The notes beneath the pieces were generated by a model. That model was given only the letters and a program-made list of their open reading frames with translations. It searched no databases and was not told the origin of the DNA. From contig NZ_CP095071.1 in assembly GCF_022919575.1 (NCBI RefSeq), forward strand, positions 2,604,001 through 2,668,000: a stretch of 64,000 bases of DNA. Direction: 5' to 3'. A program made the translations under genes and the position numbers. This document shows, piece by piece, positions 42,545 to 52,184 of this stretch; positions within the stretch are counted from its first letter, which is position 1, and every line of letters starts with the position of its first letter. This DNA comes from Gracilibacillus salinarum (GTDB lineage Bacteria; Bacillota; Bacilli; Bacillales; Amphibacillaceae).

Positions 42545-43330
42545 TTACGTTGTTAAGATGTATTTTTTAGTAATGACGGTTTGTACAATCATAAACAGAC
42601 CGCCTATTGTCCAATATAAAGGAAGTGCTGCTGGCATAACAAATGACATCATCCCGATCATAATCGGTGATACATACAGCATCAGCGACATCGGGCCTTT
42701 ATTCGTTTGATTACTACCAATCAAACCCACACGTCCTTGAAGATAATAAGTTAGTACAGCAATCAGAGCGATTAATATATTAACTTCTCCCAAATTAAAC
42801 CATAAAAACGAATGTTCGGCAATTTCAGGTGTCCGGCGAATCGCATAATAAAAGCCAATTAAAAACGGCATTTGAATAAGCATCGGAAAACATCCTGCCA
42901 TCGATTTTATTGGGTTAACATTATATTTCTTATAAAGCTCACTTAATTCCTTCTGCATTTTCAATTGTTTATCGCTATCCTGTTTGTCTTTATATTTTTC
43001 TTGAATTGCGTCCATCTCGGGCTTTATTATTTTCATCATTTCTTGCGTTTCTTGGCCCTGTTTTTGCTGTTTCACCATAAATGGCAGTATAACCAGTCTT
43101 AAAGCGATGGTAATAACAATAATGGATAAACCGTAACTTCCGCTGAGTTCCTCCGCAATCCATTTAATTAATAAAGAAAATGGATAAACCATATATTCAT
43201 TAAAAAAACCTGGGGTTGATGCATCGATATCTGTATAGTCCCCACTACAACCCGTAACTAATAAAACACTTATAATTAATACTATAAATCTATATTTTCG
43301 TAAGGCTGTAAGTATGTTTTTTTGTTCCAT
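42545..43330 (-). CDS. YidC/Oxa1-family membrane insertase (YidC2/YqjG-like)
   Basis: 261 aa lipoprotein-type insertase. The signal peptide ends in LLVTGC. The conserved 60KD_IMP domain shows VYPFSLLIKWIAEELSGSYG, then ITIALRLVILPFMVKQQKQG with the hydrophilic-groove arginine, and the five-helix core (GCFPMLIQMPFLIGFYYAI). It inserts and folds small membrane proteins alongside or without Sec. Its ribosome site GAGGAGGAG is buried in a hairpin formed with the upstream ORF, so its translation is probably regulated as YqjG is by MifM in B. subtilis. Confidence 0.9.
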   Translation of the reverse strand: MEQKNILTALRKYRFIVLIISVLLVTGCSGDYTDIDASTPGFFNEYMVYPFSLLIKWIAEELSGSYGLSIIVITIALRLVILPFMVKQQKQGQETQEMMKIIKPEMDAIQEKYKDKQDSDKQLKMQKELSELYKKYNVNPIKSMAGCFPMLIQMPFLIGFYYAIRRTPEIAEHSFLWFNLGEVNILIALIAVLTYYLQGRVGLIGSNQTNKGPMSLMLYVSPIMIGMMSFVMPAALPLYWTIGGLFMIVQTVITKKYILTT

Positions 43331-43650
43331 CTTTCTCCTCCTCTTATTTTAAACTCACTTTTAAAATAAGAGGAGAAACTGTCTTCTTTATCATCTTTTT
43401 CGTCTATTCTTTTAAAGGCAATGATTAACCAATTGACAAAAGAATGATTAATGATCAATGGCCTCTCTATCATTCCAAGATTGACCTTTGTCGTTTCGTA
43501 CTTATCACCAATCAAATGTTTACTTTCCATGAAATGATTACTGTAAAGCTGGTTAACTAAAATGACTACAAATGTAATCATAGCTAGCCCTAAATACAGA
43601 TAAAAGAAAGTGGTATCAAAAAAGATACTTTGTATTATCTCAAAAAACAT
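43282..43650 (-). CDS. MifM-like regulatory membrane ORF upstream of yidC2
   Basis: 122 aa behind AAGGAGGTGA. One membrane helix near the N-terminus (about residues 8-35, FFDTTFFYLYLGLAMITFVV) is followed by a cytoplasmic region. Residues 66-82 (IINHSFVNWLIIAFKRI) precede an acidic run DEKDDKED at 83-90. In B. subtilis MifM a similar hydrophobic-basic stretch and an acidic DEED mark the arrest site. Here the hairpin hiding the yidC2 ribosome site begins within about 2 nt of codon 90. The frame runs past the yidC2 start in another phase. Homology to MifM is suggested by layout and weak sequence likeness only. Confidence 0.7.
   Translation of the reverse strand: MFFEIIQSIFFDTTFFYLYLGLAMITFVVILVNQLYSNHFMESKHLIGDKYETTKVNLGMIERPLIINHSFVNWLIIAFKRIDEKDDKEDSFSSYFKSEFKIRGGERWNKKTYLQPYENIDL
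43332..43379 (-). promoter_or_regulatory. Hairpin sequestering the yidC2 Shine-Dalgarno site
   Basis: In the minus-strand mRNA TTTCTCCTCTTATTTTAAA pairs with TTTAAAATAAGAGGAGGAGA (one three-base bulge) across a short AGTGAG loop. The second arm contains the ribosome site of yidC2; the first lies inside the MifM-like ORF just after its acidic run. Confidence 0.83.
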
Positions 43651-43790
43651 ACTTACTCACCTCCTTGACATGTAACGTTATTGTAATAAGTAATTCTTAT
43701 TATTGATTATAGCAAATGAACCATACAAATTATACTAATATGACAAATTGCTACAAACAACTGCGTCCTATAACAGAAGATTGACTTTCG

Positions 43791-44521
43791 TTATTTGCTT
43801 GCTGCTATCAGTAAAAACATCGGTCTTCTATTTTCATCCTCCATTTGAGGATCATTTTTTACCATTCCATCAGAAGGAAATGATTCTTTCACTGTACCAA
43901 TAATGAAGCCGGAGTCAATTAAGTCATTCATATATGTTGCAATCGTACGATGGTATTTTAAAACATTTTCATTTAGAAATAATGCATCACGAACTCCTTC
44001 TTTTTGATAATGATCCACTGGCCAATGCAGACGATTATTGTGTTCGTCATAGTACCAATCTTGTTCTTTCCGTGACGTAAAAATGGGATGCTCAACAGAA
44101 AAAACAAAGCTCCCCCAGGCCTTAAAGAATGATAAACTTTTTCACAAATGGACTTAAATGACTCTATATAGTGAAAAGCAAGCGAGCTGATTACTACATC
44201 ATATTGGGATTCTGGAAAAGCAAAGTCCTCGATAGGTGCTTTGACGTATGAAATGAAGGAATCACTTGTTATTTCCTGGGCTCTTTGTATCATATTTTCG
44301 GATATATCTACACCTACGACAGAACTCGCTTGCTGTTCACGTGCGTATCGACAATGCCAACCAAAACCACAACCTAAATCAAGTACCTCTTTACCTTTTA
44401 ATTTCGGCAGTAGTTCTTTTAATATATGCCATTCTCCAGCGCCTTCAAGTCCTTTAACAGAACGTGGCATTTGTTCATACGCAGAGAAGAAAGCTGGATT
44501 ATCATATTTATTCTGTTTCAC
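43791..44521 (-). pseudogene. Class I SAM methyltransferase, frameshifted
   Basis: The first frame has LKGKEVLDLGCGFGWHCRYA (SAM site), then VVGVDISENMI and YDVVISSLAFHYI, up to LRPGGAL. The second continues VFSVEHPIFTSRKEQDWYYD, then LHWPVDHYQKEG and ends RRPMFLLIAASK. They are joined at the T run near 44098-44105 (GCTTTGTTTTTTC), where one more T would restore one frame. The whole resembles a UbiE/SmtA-like small-molecule methyltransferase. Confidence 0.82.
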
Positions 44522-44542
44522 TGTTCATGCATCTCCTCTTCA

Positions 44543-45795
44543 TTAGAATAGGAATTCACCATTTTCCATTAACAGGACTTTCGTCCCACCTTCTTTGATA
44601 CCTACTACGTTCATATCTTCGGTGCCAAAAGTCACATTGACTAACAGGAGGGAAGTATTGAGTCCTGCTTCCATCAACTCTTTTACCGACAGGTCGCTGC
44701 CATGTTGAAGGTTGGAAGGAGAGGCGTTTCCGATCCCAATATGGCAGGCCGTATTTTCATCAAATAAGGTGTTGTAAAAGAGCGTATCCGTCTGAGAAAG
44801 AGGGGAATCGTTGGAGACCAAAGCAATTTCACCTAGATAATGTGAACCTTCGTCTGTTTCGATGAGACTTTGTAACGCTTCTTGCCCTGTGGCGGCATCA
44901 TAATCAGTAATCCGTCCCTCTTTAAAGGTTAAGTAAAAATCATCGATAACACTTCCCCATAGATTAGCGGTTTAGTGGCAACTAATTTGCCATTCACCTT
45001 ATTTTTATGGGGAGCAGAAAATATTTCTTCCGTGGGAATGTTCGGAAAGAATGGTATTCCCATTTTGTCTGTAACACCCCCGCCGATATAGCAGTGATTC
45101 TTAGGCATGCCGATTAATAAATCCGTTCCTCGGCTATTTGTAAAATGCAGGGCTTCAAACTGGCTGTCGTTTAGAAACTTTTTCCGGGACTCGAAGGCTC
45201 TGTCATGAGCTTCCCAGTCTTTTATAGGATTTTCTCCGTCTGCCCGCGCTCCACGTAAAATTAATTGCCATAATGCTTGCAGCGCTTCTTCTTTACTTAA
45301 ATCAGGAAATACGTTGGTTGCCCATGCGAAATACGGAACAGCTAGAAGACACCAGCGTACCTCGTGAGATCTAATCTTTGCATGATGAACCTTCAATTTG
45401 CTGCGGGAAGCCTTTTGAAATCGGCTTATCCGTTCTGTGGAAACATCCTTAAAGACATCTAAATTCTCAGAAATAATATGGATGTAAGCAGCACCCTCAT
45501 CGTCCCACTCCTTAAAGCGAGCATTCTGCCAGTCAGGAACGTGATCGATGGCCTCCTCTGCTGCATGCAAATAAAATTCTTTGGTAGACTGTTCATCTGT
45601 CCAATCGATAACTACATTGGAGGCCCCCGCCTCATAGGCTGCCGTTTGAACGAGACGGGCAAACATTACATTTTTTATATCACTATGGATAATCACTAAT
45701 TGATTCTTTTGCACATTGACACCAGCTCGTACAGCAAGTTCTGCATACTTTTTCAATTGTTCTTCGCTAACAAGTTCATCTATTTCTTTCATCAT
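44543..45795 (-). pseudogene. M29-family aminopeptidase (AmpS-like), frameshifted
   Basis: The first frame shows YAELAVRAGVNVQKNQLVII, then ARLVQTAAYEAGASNVV and GTDLLIGMPKNH, ending LVATKPLIYG. The second begins SVIDDFYLTFKEGRITDYDA and carries LSQTDTLFYNTLFDENTACH, then IGIGNAS. They are one base apart at about 44945-44949, where TATGGGGAAG would need a fifth G. The joined protein of about 417 residues has normal aminopeptidase length and the metal-binding residues of the family. Confidence 0.85.
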
Positions 45796-45868
45796 TACAC
45801 ATTTAACTCCTAACTTTATCCGGCCCTTGGCAACTTCGTCTGATTCTGTAATACTCTTTTCTTCAACC

Positions 45869-46186
45869 TTACTTGTCTTTAAAAAAGTTTATATATTCCT
45901 CTGTGCTACTCAACTTCACTAAAAGCGGATAGATAAGTAAAAGAATAGCAATCAGAACAGGCAATAAACAAAGCGCTGCTGTTAAGGATAAATCAAATAT
46001 ATTGGGTATGAAAATCATAAAAAAAGTAACAATGGCCGTTAAAAGACCACCTTTATTTTTTGACTTCTGCGTTTGATATTGCTTTTTTCCACATTATTGG
46101 CAAATCATCGCTGGGTTCAAGGTAGATGTCTTTTTAACTGTTTGTTTCCAACTCCATATATTATTGCAAATTTCGCAGGTAGGCAT
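45869..46186 (-). pseudogene. CxxC-type small membrane protein with nonsense codon (TIGR04104-like)
   Basis: Starting at an ATG at 46186, the frame reads MPTCEICNNIWSWKQTVKKT, then STLNPAMICQ, a stop (TAA at 46094-46096), and CGKKQYQTQ. It then has two membrane helices (LLTAIVTFFMIFIPNIF; ALCLLPVLIAILLLIY). The pattern CxxCxxxWxWKQxxKK...CPxCGxxQY is that of the cxxc_20_cxxc family. Where CPYC or similar is expected, the sequence has CQ-stop-C, so a substitution has inactivated it. Confidence 0.7.
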
Positions 46187-46265
46187 TTTTCACCTCTTCT
46201 TGTTCTATAAAATAACTCATATTCTGGAGCACCGATGTTCCGTTAAAGCGCCCTTTAATTGAAGC

Positions 46266-46703
46266 TTAAATGATCAACATGTTTGAGTCATCGAATTCCC
46301 AATTCGATCCGTAAGCAACCTCCCAATAATACCCATCAGGATCAATGAAATATCCTCCATACCCTCCCCATGAGAGTTTTTGCGGTTCCTTAACAACCTG
46401 GGCACCAATTTTTTTAACTGATTGAAGAATATCATCAACCTCCGTTTCAGATTTCGCATTATAAGCAAGAGTCATACCCGAGAAGCCTCCTTTTGATAAT
46501 TCGGGAGGATTTTCCTCATTGATATCCTTTGCCAATTCTTCGATTGGAAATAACTCTAACTTTGATCCCTCATTATTAAAGAACACAATAACGGGTTTTT
46601 CCTCATCACCTGTGACCGATCCTTCAAAACCGATGTCGCGGTAAAATTTAAGTGATTTTCTAATATCTCTTACGCCTAAAGTAATGAGATTAATTCTATT
46701 CAT
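46266..46703 (-). CDS. VOC/glyoxalase-family protein
   Basis: 145 aa from the ATG at 46703, behind AAAGGAG. Two beta-alpha-beta-beta-beta units are visible (MNRINLITLGVRDIRKSLKF, then YRDIGFEG; GGYGGYFIDPDGYYWEVAY). The family covers glyoxalases, dioxygenases and bleomycin-type resistance proteins; this subgroup is uncharacterised. Different from the interrupted VOC gene at 38.4 kb. Confidence 0.82.
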   Translation of the reverse strand: MNRINLITLGVRDIRKSLKFYRDIGFEGSVTGDEEKPVIVFFNNEGSKLELFPIEELAKDINEENPPELSKGGFSGMTLAYNAKSETEVDDILQSVKKIGAQVVKEPQKLSWGGYGGYFIDPDGYYWEVAYGSNWEFDDSNMLII

Positions 46704-46965
46704 ACAGACATCCACTCCTTTAAGTATGCTCATTAGAAAAGAGTTCGACAAACAAATAAACTTTCCTTTTTTGGGTGCAAACTTTCTTTGATATTGATAA
46801 TACTTTACAAGGAAAAGGGCGCCTCTTATTCCAGATAAGCACCCGTTTGATGAACTCTGATGGAAAGGCAATAAATATTATAACTCCACCACCAATCTGA
46901 TATAATTAAATAAAGATGGTGATTGATATTGAAATCAACTTAGTGCCGTTACTATTGCACGCCTA

Positions 46966-47841
46966 TCAGAGAAACACTGTCACAATCACACCATCCATAT
47001 TGTTGCCTGATATCTCATAATGAAGTTTGGAAGGTACCTGAATGGTCATATTTTTATGAACAGCATAATAAGAGATCTGATATTTTTTCCCTTTCACACT
47101 AACAGAAATGACTTTTTCTTCTTTTAAGTAATCCAAATATTCTTCTAGAACGAAATTCTTTTCTTTCATAATCGCACTGTGCGGCAAACCAACATAGCGG
47201 ATATGCCACGGTTCATATTGAATGCCAGTAATGTCCGTTTTATCCTCTGGATAGCGTAAAATGAACCCGTATTCCCAAGCATTTTCTTCTATCCACTCCC
47301 CTTCAGGTGCTTTAGCCATCGGTGTTTGAGTGTTTCCTACATCAAGCGATAAGCCCAAATTATGTTCGCTATATCCTGCTGGCAAAGCTGTACCAGAGCC
47401 CTTTTCTTGATAAAGCTGCCTTTGCTCATCAAAGTCCCGATAGCCACTGGTAATCCAGAAATTATCAACTCCACCTTTGTCTGCAGCAGCAACCAATTCC
47501 GAAAATTCACGTGCTATATCCTCTGACAAATACGTATCGTTATATAACAATCCGTATCCCTTTACCAATTCATTGTGCTTAAAAAGATTGACGACATCTG
47601 ATTTAACACCTTCTTGGCGAACAGGATATTCACTATTGACTAAAAGCAGATTACCTTGATAGATTTGTTCTTCGATAACTTTAAGTTTTTGGATATTATC
47701 ATAAGCACTTCTATCCTCTTCCTGATCATACCCTTGTACTTCTACGCTTGGTATATCTTCTCTTGATTCAAAAGAACCTCTATTTACGAAAACGACACAC
47801 AAGCTCACTAGTAATAAAATTAAACATCCCCACTTCTTCAT
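46966..47841 (-). CDS. D,D-carboxypeptidase of the VanY family
   Basis: 291 aa. An N-terminal hydrophobic helix (about residues 4-20) anchors the protein outside the membrane. The zinc peptidase core has SGYRDFDEQRQLY, SEHNLGLSLDV (His and Asp ligands) and YEPWHIRYVG (His ligand). VanY removes the terminal D-Ala from peptidoglycan precursors. An extra C-terminal domain of about 70 residues follows. It lies downstream of a VanRS-like pair on the same strand, pointing to inducible expression. Confidence 0.88.
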   Translation of the reverse strand: MKKWGCLILLLVSLCVVFVNRGSFESREDIPSVEVQGYDQEEDRSAYDNIQKLKVIEEQIYQGNLLLVNSEYPVRQEGVKSDVVNLFKHNELVKGYGLLYNDTYLSEDIAREFSELVAAADKGGVDNFWITSGYRDFDEQRQLYQEKGSGTALPAGYSEHNLGLSLDVGNTQTPMAKAPEGEWIEENAWEYGFILRYPEDKTDITGIQYEPWHIRYVGLPHSAIMKEKNFVLEEYLDYLKEEKVISVSVKGKKYQISYYAVHKNMTIQVPSKLHYEISGNNMDGVIVTVFL

Positions 47842-47970
47842 TATTTAGCTTCCTCCTATTTATTTCTCTTTGCTTAAAAGAATAGCGAAAACTTCTTAAA
47901 AAAAGAGTGGGGTAAATTTTAAATTTTTCTTAAATCAAGTATCTGAAGTTATTCTATCTTCATTATTTCG

Positions 47971-49071
47971 TTAAGTTTCACCTCTCTTTGGTAATCGAAC
48001 TTCAAATACTGTCTGTAGTAGACTGCTTTGAGCAGTAATTGATCCACTGTGTTGCTCCACAATATTCTTCGCAATGAACAATCCAAGGCCAGTGCTATTT
48101 TTCTGTAGAGTTCTTGCTTTGTCTCCAGTATAGAACATATCAAAGAGATGTGGGAGTTCTTTCGGAGGAATACTATCTCCATAATTCACAACTTGTACAA
48201 CCACTTCCCCCGACTCCATATAGCCGTTAACATCTACAAACTGACCATCGTATCCATGCCGAGCCGCATTGATCAAAAGATTCTCAAACACACGTGCTAG
48301 CAGCTCTCCGTCACCGGTAATAGGTAAGTTAGGAGTCATATTCATGCGAGCGATCAAATCATTTTTTGTGAAGACAGGATATAATTCTTCTTTCAATTGA
48401 TTAAGAAGGTCACGTAAATTAATGTTATTTTGATCAATTGGCAGCATGCCGTAGTTCATTCTCGTTATTTCAAATAATTCATCAACAAGACCTTCTAAAC
48501 GTTGAGATTTGGTAAAAGCAATTGTTAAAAAATGTTTAACTTGCTCATTCGTCAAATTTTCATCCTTAAGGATTAAATCCAAATAGCCTAATACAGAGGT
48601 GAGCGGTGTACGCAGATCATGAGCTAAATTGACAACTAACTGATCTTTACTGCTTTCCGAGAATTCCCCTTTTTCAGTTGCCTGTTTCAATTTTTCACTA
48701 GCTAAATTAATATCCTGCGCAATATCGCTGAATTCATCATCTGAAAGGATTTGAACACGGTGATTAAAGTCGCCTTGTGCAAGATGGTGAATTCCGGTAG
48801 AAATATTATTAAAATAGGTCACGTAGCGCTTCGTGAGTAAAAAGAAAAACAATATCGAAAGTGGGATAAATATTAGTAAAAAAAAGTTAATGTCTCCAAT
48901 TTCTCTAATAATTTGACGGAAATTGGCTAATGGACTTTTATAATCAACAACCTTGTAATAAAAATATTGAAGAGTTTTATAAATGATATACGTGATAGAA
49001 CCCGACAGAAGCATACTTAAGCCTAGTGTTATAATCATTTTGGAACGAAAACTTTTTGTGAATTTAACCAT
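47971..49071 (-). CDS. VanS-like sensor histidine kinase
   Basis: 366 aa with two membrane helices (about residues 12-32 and 57-80), then HAMP (HHLAQGDFNHRVQIL). The phosphoacceptor is in VVNLAHDLRTPLTSVLGYLD, and the ATPase boxes are FENLLINAARHG, DSIPPKELPHLFDMF and STGLGLFIAKNIV. This is the VanS/PhoR type. It overlaps the regulator gene by 8 bp and precedes vanY-like DNA. It probably responds to cell-wall stress or glycopeptides. Confidence 0.88.
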   Translation of the reverse strand: MVKFTKSFRSKMIITLGLSMLLSGSITYIIYKTLQYFYYKVVDYKSPLANFRQIIREIGDINFFLLIFIPLSILFFFLLTKRYVTYFNNISTGIHHLAQGDFNHRVQILSDDEFSDIAQDINLASEKLKQATEKGEFSESSKDQLVVNLAHDLRTPLTSVLGYLDLILKDENLTNEQVKHFLTIAFTKSQRLEGLVDELFEITRMNYGMLPIDQNNINLRDLLNQLKEELYPVFTKNDLIARMNMTPNLPITGDGELLARVFENLLINAARHGYDGQFVDVNGYMESGEVVVQVVNYGDSIPPKELPHLFDMFYTGDKARTLQKNSTGLGLFIAKNIVEQHSGSITAQSSLLQTVFEVRLPKRGET

Positions 49072-49759
49072 TGAATGAATACCCCACGCCCCACACAGTT
49101 TTAATCCATTTGTGTGTTCGTTTATCCTCTTTTAGCTTTTTTCTTATTGTACGAACATGGACCATAACGGTATTCCCATCCTCAAAATATGCTTCGTCCC
49201 ACACCTGCTGAAAAATATTTTCCACACTGTAAACCTTCTTGGGATGACTGGCCAGCAGATACAAAATATCAAACTCTTTTGGCGTTAGCTCAATGTCCTC
49301 ATCATATAGTGTAACCGTGCGTTGATCAGGGGAAATCACTAATCCGCCAAAATCCAGTTGCGTTTTATTATCCTTTTGGGGTTGATTAAGGTTTAGAAAG
49401 CGTCGCAATTGAGCATTTACTCGAGCAACCAATTCAATCGGGGTGAATGGTTTAGTCATATAATCATCTGCTCCAATTACCAGACCCTGTACTTTATCAA
49501 AATCAGAAGTTTTAGCACTCAAAAATATGATAGGCATATTATGCTGTTCGCGAATGCGACGGGCAACTTCATAACCATCCATTTTTGGCATCATAATATC
49601 CAAAATCAGCAATTCAATGACCTGATTCCCGACAATACGAACAGCCTCTTGTCCATTCGATGCTTTAAGACACTGGTACCCTTCTTTTTCCAAATGAAAA
49701 GCAATTAGATCAGCAATTTCCTCCTCATCATCAGCAATTAATATGGAAATATTCTTCAT
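49064..49759 (-). CDS. VanR-like OmpR-family response regulator
   Basis: 231 aa. The receiver domain starts ISILIADDEEEIADLIAFHL and has the phosphoacceptor in LLILDIMMPKMDGYE, the Thr/Ser IIFLSAKTSD and the Lys in YMTKPF. The C-terminal winged helix (ELTPKEFDILYLLASHPKKV; NTVMVHVRTIRKKL; IKTVWGVGYSF) binds DNA. First gene of the three-gene VanRSY-like unit, 15 bp downstream of a mobile element copy. Confidence 0.9.
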   Translation of the reverse strand: MKNISILIADDEEEIADLIAFHLEKEGYQCLKASNGQEAVRIVGNQVIELLILDIMMPKMDGYEVARRIREQHNMPIIFLSAKTSDFDKVQGLVIGADDYMTKPFTPIELVARVNAQLRRFLNLNQPQKDNKTQLDFGGLVISPDQRTVTLYDEDIELTPKEFDILYLLASHPKKVYSVENIFQQVWDEAYFEDGNTVMVHVRTIRKKLKEDKRTHKWIKTVWGVGYSFNG

Positions 49760-49778
49760 ATTTACACCCCTAAATAAA

Positions 49779-49923
49779 GTGAGACTTCAATCAGTGGGGG
49801 GTTTGACCCCCATTGATTGCTAGCGAAACTTATCAGGAAGTTATCGTCCGTTTATCCCCCACTTAGCTTCTTATTTGTCTCTCGAATCTTAAAGTGGGGG
49901 TATTACGGACGGTTAGCGCCGTG
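49779..49923 (+). mobile_element. 145-bp MITE-like element, long form
   Basis: Flanked by ATAAA (49774-49778 and 49924-49928). Same two hairpins as the copy at 38.7 kb, with a few substitutions. It lies just upstream of the vanR-like gene and could alter its promoter. Confidence 0.88.
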
Positions 49924-49928
49924 ATAAA

Positions 49929-50738
49929 GTTTCGTATACAGGTACTATTCCTTTTCTATTATAACTTTACTTTTTCCAAAAAAAAATGGACTTATTGTAG
50001 GGCTTAAATAAACACAGCTCTTCAACTAAACATCCCTTATCTTCATTACAAATCCTTAACCATATTATCGACAAATACCGTTTTTTTCTTCAAGTGCTAG
50101 CTTACAATATAGCCCAATGAATGCACGACGGGCGTACTTCGCATTCCATTTTTGCGCCCGTTAATTGAAGAGGAGGGGTTTCCCATTTATGTTATTGACC
50201 AGTAGCAAATGATTCTGTAAGTTCACTAACCTCTTTGCTTATTTCCTTATAACGAGTCCAATGTAAATTCGGTAAAAAAATTTCTGGACTTAAATATTTC
50301 TTTTTTGTTTTCTTCATTATTTCCTATGGCCCGCTTTCTTTTTTAATTCCATCTTACCGTTCGAGTTAATCCCTGGAAATGAGCCTTAGAAGTATCTTTC
50401 AACCCCTTCGTTAAAATCTTTCCCCCATTTCAGTGAACTGCTCTATAGTGACGAGTCCTTTAAACTCCTCTGATGTCGCCTCATTATATTGATATGTATT
50501 CGTCTTCATGCCAAAGTGCGATAAAATTCTCAGGATTTACTTTCATACCGTTTCCTCCTCATGTTCGTTCATATATCTATTTACGTACGAATCTCAAAAT
50601 AGTTGCAAAATAATGATAAACGAACATATGATCGGTATATAATTAAGCTGTCCCCGTTTGTGACACAGCTCCACACCTTCTATCCTCTGACATTACAGTC
50701 CGAAACGGCATCGATTCTTGCATAAATACATACTATTG
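49929..50738. other. Gene-poor stretch with a decayed coding relic
   Basis: On the minus strand at about 50180-50555 there are protein-like pieces in different frames: MKVNPENFIALWHEDE, EATSEEFKGLVTIEQFTEMG and a tail ending VSELTESFATGQ. GAGGAGG before the first piece suggests a former start at 50552. It may come from a protein with a DUF3887-like domain. No intact gene is present. Confidence 0.45.
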
Positions 50739-51158
50739 TTACTTAAATTCATCTAGCATCTTTCTCAACACTTCTGTACTTTCAGAAGAAACAATATAGC
50801 CCTCGCTTTCATGACCAATATACATCAAAGTACTTTCCTGCCCTTCATTTCCAAGTATAAGATGTAACCCGTGCGTCTCCCCGTTCTCATAACGTACCAA
50901 TATGTCGTAGTCTGGTTGATTAGATACAGCTTGTGTTTGGCTGTTTGCATGTTTTATTACTTCTTCAAATTCCGACGTAAGCTCTCCCTGCTCGATTGTC
51001 GTAAAATAATGTTCATTCAAACCGCCATAGCCATCAGATTCTGAGATGGAGACCGAAGAAACATTATCTAATAATGTCATCTCCTCGTTGGCCGATTGAC
51101 AGGAAACCAATGGTAAAAAACAAATAGATAAGAATAGAATCAGAGATAATTGTTTCAA
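50739..51158 (-). CDS. Lipoprotein of unknown function
   Basis: 139 aa. The signal peptide ends in the lipobox PLVSC. The mature part is about 120 residues, with VSSVSISESDGYGGLNEHYF near its start and a YDILVRYENGE beta-strand pattern. No family recognised; similar small lipoproteins are frequent in Bacillaceae. Confidence 0.7.
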   Translation of the reverse strand: MKQLSLILFLSICFLPLVSCQSANEEMTLLDNVSSVSISESDGYGGLNEHYFTTIEQGELTSEFEEVIKHANSQTQAVSNQPDYDILVRYENGETHGLHLILGNEGQESTLMYIGHESEGYIVSSESTEVLRKMLDEFK

Positions 51159-51241
51159 GATGCTCCTCCTACCTTCATTTTATATTTTTAATTGGACTCT
51201 TCTGCAAAATGAGCCACTTATTCCATATAAGTCGCAATCGT

Positions 51242-51529
51242 TTAACAAAAAGGGGTTAATATAATCCCTTGACGCTTTGCATAATCATTGACCAGCTTTA
51301 TTAATGTATTCTTATGTATGGATTTGGAATGATGAATCTCTCTTTTTCCATCTATTTCATATTCATCATAAATAATAAAGTTTAAGTGGTCCATCTTTTT
51401 TATAACAAATCGATTACCTTCATATTCTCCACACCTAATATTGAAAGAGTAGATAAAATCAATGATACCGTCATAAAATTCCTGATCCGATACTTCATCC
51501 TCCAAGAATGTTTGTATGAATGCTTGCAT
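51242..51529 (-). CDS. Hypothetical soluble protein (95 aa)
   Basis: An acidic protein beginning MQAFIQTFLEDEVSDQEFYD with no membrane segment or known motif. It is preceded by AAGGAG (inside the 3' end of the GNAT gene region), and only 3 bp separate it from that gene, so the two are probably co-transcribed. Confidence 0.65.
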   Translation of the reverse strand: MQAFIQTFLEDEVSDQEFYDGIIDFIYSFNIRCGEYEGNRFVIKKMDHLNFIIYDEYEIDGKREIHHSKSIHKNTLIKLVNDYAKRQGIILTPFC

Positions 51530-51532
51530 TTT

Positions 51533-52138
51533 TTATCTCCTTTCTCCATATCTTTTTTCTAATAAAGCGATCACTCTCTCTTTTACTGATTCCCATTCCG
51601 AGTCAATAATACTGTAAAATATATTATCATGAATAGAACCGCTCTCCTTGACTCTATGTTTACGAAAAGTTCCTTCTTTCACCGCCCCGATCCGTTCAAG
51701 CGCGTGTTGAGAACGTAAATTTTGTCCACTAACTGAAAATTGGACACGAATGACTTGCAGTTCTTCAAAACAATACTGCAGTAATAATAATTTACATTCG
51801 GTATTGACCTTGGTTTTCCAAACTGATGGTGAGAGCCACGTCCAGCCTATCTCCACATTACGATTACCAAAATCAATATCACCAATTCTAGTTGTTCCTA
51901 TTACTTTGCCTGTCTGTTTGTCCTTAACAACAAAAGGTATTTGTTCCTTTTCCTTTTTCTTATTAACAGCATCCGTTACTATTCGTTCTAAATCATCTAT
52001 TGTTCTAACGTTTCTCCAGGTATAATTCCATACTTCTGGACTTTTTAACGCTTCAAACAATACATCCTTATGCTTCCATTCAAGTGGCTCAAGAGAAATA
52101 TATTTACCTTCCAGAACTATGTTAGTTTCCATTTTCAT
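51533..52138 (-). CDS. GNAT-family N-acetyltransferase (RimJ/RimL type)
   Basis: 201 aa. Typical signature is VLEGKYISLEPLEWKHKDVL at the start, then GTTRIGDIDFGNRNVEIGWT, WLSPSVWKT and the acetyl-CoA region QNLRSQHALERIGAVKEGTF. Members acetylate N-termini of proteins or small amines. The substrate is not deducible. Followed closely by a 95-aa hypothetical gene. Confidence 0.85.
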   Translation of the reverse strand: MKMETNIVLEGKYISLEPLEWKHKDVLFEALKSPEVWNYTWRNVRTIDDLERIVTDAVNKKKEKEQIPFVVKDKQTGKVIGTTRIGDIDFGNRNVEIGWTWLSPSVWKTKVNTECKLLLLQYCFEELQVIRVQFSVSGQNLRSQHALERIGAVKEGTFRKHRVKESGSIHDNIFYSIIDSEWESVKERVIALLEKRYGERR

Positions 52139-52184
52139 AGATTTTGTCTCCTTATCATATAACTTGCATTACCACCCGTTCTCA

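Noticed and set aside
43282-43650. Overlap of the 122-aa ORF with yidC2 as a mis-called frame
   Set aside because: Strong ribosome site, membrane helix and precisely placed hairpin support a genuine ORF.
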